Source of the DNA: Oxytricha trifallax
Taxonomy: Eukaryota; Ciliophora; Spirotrichea; Sporadotrichida; Oxytrichidae
Direction: 5' to 3'
Assembly (NCBI GenBank): GCA_000711775.1
Contig: ARYC01017701.1
Coordinates: forward strand, 38,455 to 102,454
DNA length: 64,000 nucleotides
Both the position numbers and the translations under genes were made by a program. Position 1 is the first letter of the stretch, and each line of letters opens with the position of its first letter. Shown piece after piece: positions 1-9,405 of the stretch. The notes below the pieces were generated by a model. The model was not told where the DNA came from. It made no database searches and saw only the letters and a program-made list of their open reading frames with translations.

Positions 1-391
1 TGGCATCAAAACTATCCACATGGTAATCAGCTGAGCAAATACGAGCTAATCTCTCTATCCGTTTGGTTACAAATCATCATGATTTTTTATTCAGTGTTCT
101 TTTCTACATCATCCTCTTTTACTGAGAATCCTGATTTTTCAATATCCATTTGGTGTAATCGTTAATATTAATATCATTAAAGAAATGATAAAAGTTAATT
201 TTCAAAAAATATCTTAAAAATCTCACAATAAATGAGTATATAAAAATTAATTTATTTAAATTGATAGAAACTTAATATGATTTTAATTGAGAAATTATCA
301 TAATAATTTAAAATTAAAAATAAAATGACTTTATAATAGCAAGTATCTTGATAGATTTTGAAATAATTTAAAATTTTATATCTTTAGCAAT
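1..391. other. AT-rich germline spacer, no gene seen
   Basis: Very AT-rich DNA left of the first telomere-like transposon end. I see no open frame in the ciliate code that looks protein-like and no repeat structure beyond simple A/T runs. Confidence 0.6.
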
Positions 392-584
392 CAAAACCCC
401 AAAACCCCTTAATGAAATTTATAAGTACTTTGATTTGTAGGGAACTTTTTAGTGGTTGGGGTTGTTAATTAAATGCGAGACTAAAATTACAAGCTTTTAT
501 AATCTATTTATGATAAATAGTATATAAATTTAGTCTTAAAACTGCGTTTTGGATGTGATATATACAGTGAATAAGTCAATCCAA

Positions 585-1541
585 TATTGAGGCATAAGTC
601 AATTGCACTGCTCTTAAAGCGAAGTCCATCAACTGTTCGCTCTCACTGTCTTATAGCAGTATAACTAAAGCAATAATAGCTAAATTCTAAGCCTAAGAGG
701 AAGTCAAAGTTTCAATAGAAACATATTTATTGACTATCTTATTAATGAAAAAATTTTGAAGTATTGGGCTCACTTCTCTCTCGACTAACGAGCTATTATG
801 TTTAATCACCAATTCCCTGAGTTGAAGATCTGTGCATAATCTGTTGCAAATATTTATAAACGAAACGGTATCTCTTACAAAGGTGTAAATCGTATCAAGA
901 GAGTAATTTATTTCACTCTGCCATTTTACAACAACAACTTAAATTTTATTTATAATTAAATGCAGAGACCCTCACAGAATAATATTAAGTTTATTCATGC
1001 TGACGAGACTGTGTTTACATTCAACACTTTTATCTAGAAGTCTTGGTATAAGAGGCATAGTAATATAGAAGTATATCACTAGAAAGTCAAGGTATAAACA
1101 ATGGCAATTCTTGGAGGTATTAGCGAGGATGCTGGTTTTTGTACTTATTTTATTCATCCTCGCTCTATTAAGACATAGCAGTATATTAAGTTTTTAGAGC
1201 AGCTGAGAGAGAAGTACCCTGAATAAGAGATTATACTATTTGTTGATAATTTTTCTGTTCATAAGACCAAAGAAACAAAGAAGAGTTATGAACAACTTAG
1301 AATAACGCCAGTGTTCAACGTACCTTACAGTCCATAGTTTAATGGAATTGAGTTCTACTGGGGAATGTTAAAAGGTCATTACAAGAAACTGCTGCTTTAC
1401 CACTTGATGCATGACCTACCTATCGATACAGTAGACTTTATTAAATGCTCAGCGAAGAGAGTTGATAATTAATTGGCTTAAAAGTGTGCTAAAGATGGGA
1501 GAGTGAATCTATATAAATAAGTTTTGTAGTTAAGCTAATGA
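585..1541 (+). pseudogene. TBE-A 42 kDa DDE transposase, frameshifted
   Basis: In the ciliate code a long frame ends at TGA 1539-1541. It contains the three catalytic blocks of a Tc1/mariner-type DDE transposase: FIHADETVF near 992-1018, LFVDNFSVHK near 1240-1265 and QFNGIEFYW near 1336-1362, giving Asp, Asp and Glu. The N-terminal part (from about 585) is open in another frame and joins the main frame only across a frameshift near 720-750. The catalytic triad is intact but the reading frame is not, so a full-length product is unlikely without repair or recoding. A minus-strand ORF at 972-1157 is a shadow of this gene. Confidence 0.88.
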
Positions 1542-1550
1542 ATATATAAG

Positions 1551-2337
1551 TCACATTTAAAATTCTTTTGAGGGAGCTGGCTTCTCTTTCTTTTCTTCTA
1601 CTTCTTGCTTCCCTTTTCCTAAGTTTCTTCTCTTGCTGACCGCTCCAGCATCTTTTTTCATTGACTCTGGAGGCTAAATATTTGAATAAAGTCTCTTGCT
1701 AACTTCATACTTTTTATGCGACTTTTGCTCTCTGTGAAGCTTGCTCTATTCCTTCATCAAGAAGATGCCAGTACCAGATTTTTCTATAGAGTTAAGCTAC
1801 AAATCTTACTTGAAATATAAGGGTGCTTCTGCAGCTCTGATAGCCAGCTCTCACTTATCTTGATCCCTTGTTTGTCTTTATCTTCTGAAGAGATGCTGTA
1901 CCTTTTCTTAAGAGATTCTTGAATAATTTCTTTCTAGTTATCACCTTTGATAGTTGCAAGTATGCCAAAGAAATAGTTTCTTTTAGGTAGTTTATTTGAC
2001 AACTGCTTCTTTGTAGGCAGGTACTGCAAAACCTCTGGGTTGTTCATAGCATCATCATATAAGTTAGTCATTGAAATCTCTGGATAGTTTGGAATCTCTG
2101 CAAACTTTGCATCTTAAGTTTTTAATGCTTTCTTCTCTTCGCAGAGTATCGCTCTTAGAAATGAAATTTTAGTACCTTCCATCGTTTGGAGGAACAAACA
2201 AACTACAAAATAAAGATTAGCCACTATGAGTTCCTTACCTTGTTGCACCAGGTAGCGGTGCAAATCCTCCTTGCTTCTAAATCTTTGAATCAATTCTTGT
2301 GCTTGCACTCTTTCATTGCATCATTCATTGACTCCAT
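1551..2337 (-). pseudogene. TBE-A 22 kDa ORF, broken
   Basis: This is the TBE-encoded small protein of unknown function that lies between the other two genes, on the opposite strand. An ATG at 2335-2337 matches the start seen in TBE B. A one-base deletion near 2310 relative to TBE B shifts the frame. After that point a frame is open through motifs such as FRSKEDLHRYL and IIQESLKKRYSISSEDKDK. It breaks again near 1790, and the C-terminal Lys/Glu-rich part (EKKEKPAPSKEF) ends at TGA 1551-1553. The family assignment rests on position and on similarity to the copies in TBE B and C. Confidence 0.8.
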
Positions 2338-2559
2338 CTTGCTTAAAGATCTTAGAAATGATATTCAAATTTAAGTTTATTGATTTCAATTATTTACCTC
2401 TATAAAGCTTACTATTAAATATGGGCATCCTATAGGAGGTCAACCTCTAAGAAGGATATGGAGAAGGTTTAGAGAACTGGTTTCAAACTTGAGAGATTGA
2501 TATCAATTTCTACTGATATAGTTCCATATTTTTAAATTTAAATTGGTACGTACTTAATT

Positions 2560-2690
2560 AGGAGCAGCTCCTAAAATGCTAGTACTTAATTAGTAGTACC
2601 ATAATTTTAATCATAAATTCACAAAATACCTCCTAAAACAGTACGTTTTTATTTAGGTACACCTCCTAAAGCAGTACGTGCTATAATCAA
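2560..2690. repeat. Short repeated motif in the TBE inter-ORF region
   Basis: Several imperfect copies of a motif near CCTCCTAAA-CAGTACGT lie between the 22 kDa and kinase genes, in both orientations. TBE C has a matching set at about 56710-56830. This could be the shared regulatory region of the divergently transcribed ORFs, which is inference from position only. Confidence 0.5.
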
Positions 2691-2921
2691 TTTATAATTG
2701 ATAGTTAAAATTCTTACTTTCTCACCCATATTTAGAGCTAGATCGTCTCTTAGCATATCTTTTTCTTCTTTAATACTCTAAAAACTTCCCTCTAAACTTT
2801 TAGGCTTGCAAAACTCTTTTATGATCTCTGAGTTGTAGAGGCAGTTTTACAATTTAAATTCAAATTTAATTACAAGCGCTAATATTTTTAAAAAAAAACA
2901 ACAGTACTTCAATCAAACTTA

Positions 2922-4315
2922 ATGAGAATTAACTTAGGTCGCAATAAAAAATACGATATCTCTGAGATGAACTCTCATAAAGAACTACCAGAGCTATCAC
3001 TTGAAGTCTCTGTTATTAAAATAGAAATTAAAAATAGAAAACAAATAGTAAACAAGTGTGTTGTAGAAAGGGATGAGAAGAAAGTTAAAAATGAAATTTC
3101 AATGTAAGCAAAGGAAGTTGAAATGTATTTTTGCGAGAAGTGTGAGAGAGATTTCGCTCATAAATCAAGCTGGTACAGTAATATGAAAGAACATTGAAAA
3201 CCCGAGCCAATCGTTAACTAAAAAGCACGATAAAATCGATGGAAAGTATGAATGCTGCGAGTGCCATTAGAAGTATTCTCATACAAAACTTTAAGGAAAC
3301 ATCTATTAAAAGCTTACAAGAAAATAATAGAAGTTGAAGATTAAGACTCTCAAAAAATGAAATTTAAGATAGCCTCTTTATGTTGCTGTGCTTTAACAAG
3401 CAAGCGAATCTGAGTATACAAGGATTGCACGTAATCTCTTTTCATCAGAAAGCACTAAAATCATGATTAAAATATAATACTAGAAAATTCCTGTACTTGC
3501 ATAGAATGATTTAGATACTTCTCTCTTAAGCTACCAAATTTTAGAGGACTCCTATGACAAGAAAGTTTTTAAGGATCGTCAGTATGCTTATAAGGTATAT
3601 CCTTTCAACTATCAACTTAGTGATGATAAAAATTAAATGGAGTTTACTAATAAGTATTAAGTACTCATTAAGGCTAAGTTTAAAGAGTGCAAATACTTAA
3701 TAAAGCTAAATGCTGTTCTCCTTGTTAAAGAAAATGTAGCTTTCAGACTACCTCTCTTTGAATAGACACTCAGAGATTTCATAACTTGATCAAAGAAATT
3801 ATAGAATGCTTATATTAACAGCGACCTAAACTTTATATTGCATCAAGAAACTTAATAAATTAAGCTTTGTACACAGAGATTTGAAGCCAGAAAATATAAT
3901 GATAAACTTCTCACCTGTCAGAGTAGCAATAATCGATTTCAACAGAGCTTAAAGAGTGGAATCAAGGCTTGGAACTGGAATGGGAACGCAAGGTACTATC
4001 CAGAAAGAGAGGACTAGAGATGAAGACTTTTAGTGGGATGTGTGGGCTTTAGCAGCAATAATAATAGAGTGCGATATGCCTCGCAATGAATACTACTCTA
4101 CAAGGTGCGAGAAGGATGCTAAACAAAGAACAAAGCAGTTTATTGAAAAAACAAGAGTATCTCAAACAATGAATTAAATGGCAGAGTCAATAATAATAAA
4201 ACCTAACTTAAGATCAGACATATTAATAAAGCAGATAAAGTTGTGGTTAAGTAAAATAAACTTCAGACATCTTAAACATGATCTAAAAGTGCATTTTGGG
4301 GGATTAAATTAAATA
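2922..4315 (+). pseudogene. TBE-A 57 kDa zinc-finger/protein-kinase ORF, broken
   Basis: This is the third TBE gene. From the ATG at 2922 the protein has a charged N-terminus, then two C2H2-like fingers (YFCEKCERDF near 3126-3155, and YECCECHQKYSH near 3247-3285), then a Ser/Thr kinase domain. The kinase catalytic loop VHRDLKPENIM is at about 3869-3900, followed by a DFN motif (VAIIDFNRA) in place of DFG. In-frame TGA codons near 3195 and 3787 and indels interrupt it. TBE C lacks the first TGA, which indicates it is a mutation here. Confidence 0.85.
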
Positions 4316-4422
4316 CATCTACTATATATTTCACATAAAAACCTATTAATAACCCCAACCCCTAACGAAATCCCTACAAATCAAATCACTTATAAAGTTT
4401 ATCAAAGGGTTTTGGAGGCTTG

Positions 4423-5067
4423 AACGAATTAATGAATGGGAAGTTTTTCGTATATTTTTCTAATAATAATCATCTATATGACATTAACCAATTGAAAAAT
4501 GTTTTAATTATTTAGTTAATAAATTAAAGGATTTTTAAGCTTTATCAATAAGTGAAGTGTTAATAATTACAATTATTCCTTTAAAATTTATCATATAAAA
4601 TTTAACTGTGATTTCTTGACGTCACTTTGAGGCCAGCAAAACACTTGTGAGCTGGTGACGTCGGCTTTAAGCTTATTATTTCAATACCTCATTTACCAAC
4701 AAAATAGAGATATTTAAAAAATTTAAATTTAGTACAATATGTTTGAGAAAATCATTTAATATTCAAAATTATTGAACTATATATTTTTTTCCAGTTTAAT
4801 ATACTTTTCCATAATTCTAAACTTTATTTATAAAATAACTGGCAACTTTTAGTAAATCAAAATAATCATCATTTAAATAGTATGCTTTCAATTTATATTA
4901 ATAATATTCTTTAAATTATTTCTACAAAAAAATCAAAATTCCAATGGTTTATATCATTAAAGAATTTAAATAATATATTATCATTGTGAAGTATGTTCTG
5001 GTATAGCATAGACATTTTGTAAAGTTATGAAATTAAATTAATTGTAATATTATATTTAAAAATAATA
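4423..5067. other. Spacer between TBE A and the TA-element, with one GC-richer patch
   Basis: This is mostly A/T. At 4610-4675 a GC-richer patch holds two GACGTC motifs and GTGAGCTGG. It resembles the arms of the fold-back element at 18192-18551 and may be a relic of that family. From about 5000 the sequence becomes alignable to the start of locus B (39432 onward), so this is the 3' flank of the duplicated gene. Confidence 0.5.
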
Positions 5068-5531
5068 TTGTAGGAATACATTTGATTTGGGAAAATGAAT
5101 TAAAATTAAATTAATTAAATATTAAAATCATGGTAGTTATGAAATCCAAAGTGACTCAATATTCAAAAATAAATAGATTCTACTGTAGATACCGGAATTA
5201 TTATAGGACTTTGCTATTGGCAATATTCTTGAATCATTCCAGGAAGCGAGATATTTTGATTTTGAGCTAACTCCCAAAAATAGTATAATGGATATTTCTT
5301 GCTTAGTCGACTAGATAAATTCATTATAGCAATTTTAATCACCGTCTTATTTTTAATGCGCTATCCAGAGAGTATAATATTGTCAGGGTTTGGAGACATT
5401 TTCAAAAAACATAACTGAAGGTAAAAGAGTAAATTTATTTCGAATTTGAAAGTTGTTAATTTATAATTTAAATTCAAATTAAATCAATATTATTATAGAT
5501 ATTTGGCAGCTTTTCATTTTGTGATGGAAGC

Positions 5532-5535
<4 letters not shown>

Positions 5536-5565
<30 letters not shown>
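5536..5565. repeat. (TA)n microsatellite
   Basis: An uninterrupted TA dinucleotide run lies inside the left arm of the TA-element, upstream of the GC-rich gene. Confidence 0.95.
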
Positions 5566-5568
<3 letters not shown>

Positions 5569-6558
5569 TACCCTTGTTAATAATTGACTAGCTACCAAAT
5601 TTTTAAAGTGAGTATTTAAGACTTTTAATATTATTAATCAGACTTAAAAATTATTCATTCTAGCTGTTGGACTGAGACTCCATGGATAACACCTAGCCCT
5701 ACATGAAGGACCACTACGAGCCGCCTCTGACCTCGCCCTCGGTGCAGCTGTCGCCCTCCGTGCTGCCGCCGGGCATGGACCTTGAGCTGGGCGAAGAGCC
5801 CATGATGAGCTGGTGGGAGCTGGCCCCGAAGATTGCATGTCTACTCTAAAGCATCTCCCTCAAAGAGCACTCCATTCAGAGCTTCGTGTAGATCTTGAAG
5901 ACCCTCTTCAACGCACACACAGTCAATATCACCACTGGGTCCACAGTTCGAAGGAGATCGAGCGCCATGTTGGGAAGCAGAGCCTTGAGCTAGCATTAAG
6001 GAATCCAAACGAGAAAGAAGGGGACCCCATAGAAACCTTAGATCCTGCGCTTGGTGTTAAGAAGCAATCAGAGTCGTTAAAGGGCGTGCCCAAGGTTAGA
6101 GGTGGGGGCCCTATTTAATACACACGTTAAAACTAAATCAAACAGACTACGATTAACAAGCACATGTTATCTTCACTCTAATTGGAATTGACGCAAACGA
6201 ATCACTCGCCCTCAGTACTGTCCTTTGATGGATGTGCAGATCCATCTGAAGGAGTGTCATCATGGGGTGGTGACTTACCTAATAATAAGAGAGACATTAA
6301 GAAACCCCAAATATCTTGTTATAGAGGTCCTCTCGATCAACTGCACCGTCTACACCATGACCAGGTTCTTCCTGATGTACTATACAAAGGGGTTTAAGGA
6401 CTCAAATCATCTGCATGACTTACATTTCGATCACCCTTAAGGATTGCACTTAGGAAATAAGAGTTGGTCTGCTTGAGGCTTGGCAGGTGCGCCACGCAGT
6501 CCTGCGTGAGAAAGAGATACAGATACCGCTTGCTGCTGAACTTGGTCTGCACTTCCAG

Positions 6559-6704
6559 GTAGTTCAGTTGCAATTACGACATCGCTTTCGTTAATAAGAT
6601 TATCTACTATCTAAGAGATTCGTGAATATTTGTCAGATTGACTCAGGACTCTTGAGCATCCCTAACAGTAAAATTATTTGTAATACTATATTTCTTATAG
6701 CAAG
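6559..6704 (+). other. Probable intron in the GC-rich gene
   Basis: A donor (CAG|GTAGTT) and an acceptor (GCAAG|CATGAG) bracket 146 AT-rich bases in otherwise GC-rich coding DNA. Joining them keeps phase: ...LGLHFQ continues into HEILPSSLQ. Using the other AG, at 6699-6700, would put a TGA in frame. Confidence 0.55.
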
Positions 6705-6939
6705 CATGAGATTCTGCCTAGCAGCTTGCAGACCCTTATTGGGGAAAGAACCTTCCTGGCAGAGGAAAAGCACTACATTCACATAGCAAGGGCAATCTAC
6801 AAGGGGTTTTGGGGCAACAACTGGGCAAGTATATCAGAGACCTGGCTGTGCAAATATCGCGCATGGACATGCGGTGGCTCTCACAGGGGTACCTACTAGC
6901 GCTAATAACCGCTCTTAACCACCTGGGCCTCGAGAATGT

Positions 6940-7225
6940 CTGATTTAAGGATTAACTTTTTGAAATTTGGAAGTCATTTTGGGGGGGACTCAAACGCCTT
7001 TTTCCAAATTCTGATGCTCAATTATCTCGGCCCCCGTGATAGATGTCTGAGTCGGAACTTCCACCGTGGTGAGATAGACCGAGGTGGTTCGAGTGGTGCC
7101 ACTGGCCGCCTGCCAGGCTCGAATTTAACCCCCTTATCGACTGCAATTCATTTTTCAAAAATAACCTTTTTGCAAATATCAAAAGTAAGTACCCCCATTC
7201 CCCAGATTTACTTGTCCCTTTTAGT
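6940..7225. other. GC-rich palindromic insert or intron in the same gene
   Basis: After the conserved-looking segment ending LNHLGLENV (TGA about 6936-6938), a stretch unlike coding sequence follows. It has a G-run and self-complementary pieces (CCACCGTGGTG, and AGTGGTGCCACTGG near 7091-7104). A TTTTAGTGCAG acceptor-like site lies at about 7219-7229, before coding resumes. It may be a long intron or a nested insertion. Confidence 0.35.
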
Positions 7226-8147
7226 GCAGAGTAGATGATGAGACTAACGCAGGGAGATCGAGGCAAAGGGTGTCCGCTACATCAAAGGGGAGAGGGCCCG
7301 CGAGGCAAAGCGATTGAAGGCGTCAGAGACACAGAGTCAATAAGTGAGCGTGGAGGAGTCCAAGTAGATCGAGCAGTTGCTTAAGACCAAGGAGAAGCTC
7401 GACCTAATCTTCAAGTACATTCAGGAGCTTGAGACACATGTGGAGCTGCCCAGATTCGAGAAACTGATGAAGGCTACCAGGGCACCCCCTAACCATCAAG
7501 AGGCGGTGACCATGGCCTGGCACTGGCATATTGCGACACAGCCACGAGGAAATCTCCAGCAATTCAAGCAGGACCTCAAGGACGACTCCAAGAGGATGAA
7601 GCCCAAGGCATGGAACCAGCTCACCGAACATCAGAAGCTCCAGAAGAAGCAGGACATGCTGCAGATCATGATAGACGCCTCCGAGAACCAGATAGGCGAT
7701 CATCGCAAGGCCCTCTACACTGCCTGCCCGCTCCTACCCATCACCGTGCTCACCAGACTCATGAACGAAAGCACCAGTCGCGAGGTGCAGAAGCTCAAGT
7801 AGTGGCACACCGAGCACATCGCCCCCGTGGCCGCCAAGATCAGTAAGGGAAAGCAATCTCATGAGTTCGTTGAATTTGTGGAGCTCCTCATCAAAGAGAT
7901 TACCAGAGAGTTTAAAAAGTGAAGATTAAGTATTTGAGTAATTTAATTAATTAAAGCATTTGGTTTGTATTTCATTTTTTATTTCGCCAAATTTCACAAT
8001 CTTTTAATTAATAATTAATTAATTTTAATTTTAATTCATTTTCCCAAATCGAATGTATTCCTACAATATCAGTTTTAATGTAATAATTAAGTATTTGAAA
8101 ATGAATATATGAATTCTTGTAAATGAAGTTAGTATTCTAGTTTTACT

Positions 8148-9405
8148 TCAAAATTTGAATGCAATTTTGCCTATTTTCTTACCGGAAGTTCGTTTATATT
8201 TAAATTTATTCTATAATATTAAATTCATTACATTATTTACCATAATATTTACATGTTTTATTATTTTTTCATTCATATATATCTTTATTTTCTTCATCAT
8301 CAGTAATTAAAATTTAAAGAATGTATTAATTATGTCATTATAAAAATAAAAAAAAAATAATATTTTTCAAATAAATAGTAATTTTTAATTTAGATTATTG
8401 ATTTGACAGAATATTTAAACTATATCAAAATAATTAATTTCTTTTTTACTTAACTATATTGCAAGATTGTATAATTTATAATATTCTTAATTTTTCTGAA
8501 TGTTGAGTATGTCTAATTAATTTCCGAAGTTAGTAAATTATCGATTTATATTATTCTTGTGAGCGTTTCTAATCGTACTGATTTTCGTTTTAAAATTTGT
8601 ATTTTGTCTCTATAAATATAAATAAAATATTAATAATTGAAATAAACCTAAGCCTACATCTATGTTTTTAATAGGATCTATCCTAACTGTTTTTGAATTC
8701 TCATTATTATCAAATTCATTAATTTTATCAATAATAACTAAATTTAATATTGATATTTAAATAAGTTATTGACTTAATATCATTTTTAAACTTTAATGAT
8801 CTGCAATTTTATTTTTAAAATTCGTCACTTTTTTATAGTTGATGATACTTTTGTAAGAAAAAACTATAAATATAAGCATAATTATAATAATAATTCTCGT
8901 TAATAAACAATTTCATGGTAAAAATATAGATAAACACATTTACACCTCATTCTTTTCCTCATTTTATAATTTATATCTCTTTAATATCTATTTCTTTAAT
9001 AAAACCCTTTTTCTTATCTGATTATCTTAGTTATTCCTTTCCTAACTATGAATCTTTCTTAAAAATGCTTTTTATAGAGCTATCCATCGTTGATTTTGTT
9101 TAAAAATTGGAATTAGTTTCATTTAGTTTTATCATAGTTTCACTTGACCTAAAAGTTGTCATCGTTAAAGTCTTTGAGAAAGCATTTCTTAATAAAAGAA
9201 AATAGTACAACTGATTTAATTTTTAGATTTGAATATAGAATTTTTTTTAATTTTTATTTATATACAAAACATTTAAAAATTGTATATTCGAGAAAGATCT
9301 TCGCATTGTTCTTATTTTAGAGATGAAACTTTTAAAACTAGTAGCGACTGTTCTTGATGCTTATCTGATAATCTTTATTGCTGAATATATGAACAAACTT
9401 ATGCA
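8148..9405 (-). CDS. Locus A MDSs 30-35: cytoplasmic tail
   Basis: Six small islands in order. About 9295-9405 reads HKFVHIFSNKDYQISIKNS. About 8990-9195 reads KLNETNSNFQTKSTMDSS, then IKSIFKKDSQLGKEQLRQSD. About 8640-8725 reads NSKTVRIDPIKNIDVGLGL. About 8505-8600 reads KIQILKRKSVRLETLTRI. About 8284-8312 reads ITDDEENKD. About 8148-8215 reads TSGKKIGKIAFKF and a stop. The composition is charged and low in hydrophobics, as in a cytoplasmic tail. The terminal TGA is shared with B. Confidence 0.8.

Larger units (their letters stand above)
392..4422 (+). mobile_element. TBE transposon A (telomere-bearing element)
   Basis: The left end is a telomere-like repeat (CAAAACCCCAAAACCCC) and the right end is a decayed inverse copy (GGGTTTTGGAGGCTTG, 4407-4422), about 4.0 kb apart. 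Between them are the three ORFs known from Oxytricha TBEs in the usual arrangement: transposase (+), 22 kDa ORF (-) and zinc-finger/kinase ORF (+). TBEs are germline-limited Tc1/mariner-superfamily elements removed during macronuclear development, and their transposases are implicated in genome rearrangement. All three ORFs carry frameshifts or TGA codons, so this copy looks dead. I could not identify a clear target duplication. Confidence 0.92.
5682..7922 (+). pseudogene. GC-rich unidentified gene inside the TA-element, multi-exon and apparently broken
   Basis: The base composition is far higher in G+C than anything else in the window. From the ATG at 5682 one frame runs through a Pro-rich N-terminus (LTSPSVQLSPSVLPPG), MSWWELAPKIACLLQ and on to about 5985. 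The reading then shifts frame near 5990, 6395 and 6790 and continues through IEVLSINCTVYTMTRF, LLEAWQVRHAVLREKE, RTFLAEEKHYIHIARA and WLSQGYLLALITALNHL. The C-terminal part, about 7240-7922, is a single frame rich in Lys, Gln and Glu (coiled-coil-like), ending at TGA 7920-7922. In-frame TAG and TAA occur, so the ciliate code is used, although CAG dominates for Gln. No transposase motif is visible and I do not recognise the family. Confidence 0.6.
5068..8066. mobile_element. TA-flanked inverted-repeat element carrying a GC-rich gene
   Basis: The ends are inverted copies starting TTGTAGGAATACATT, with about 50 bp of match, and each is bordered by TA (5066-5067 and 8067-8068), as expected for Tc1/mariner-type insertion. 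The left arm continues with a block (GGACTTTGCTATTGGC...) that is also present in the arms of the 0.4 kb MITEs at 16186, 26068, 32384 and 52712, so they share a family. The matching site in locus B (about 39470-39510) lacks the element, which makes this an insertion after the A/B duplication. It lies just past the 3' end of locus A. Confidence 0.85.

Noticed and set aside
392..420. Real chromosome end or telomere addition site
   Set aside because: The C4A4 sequence is only about two repeats, is embedded in continuous DNA and pairs with an inverse copy 4 kb away, as in TBEs.
5644..5838. Minus-strand Ala/Arg/Pro-rich ORF
   Set aside because: It is the antisense of the GC-rich first exon, where few stops occur by composition alone.
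7404..7846. Other-frame ORFs at 7404-7703 (minus) and 7610-7846 (plus)
   Set aside because: They overlap the long open C-terminal frame of the GC-rich gene, which has the natural Lys/Glu/Gln composition and a clear stop.
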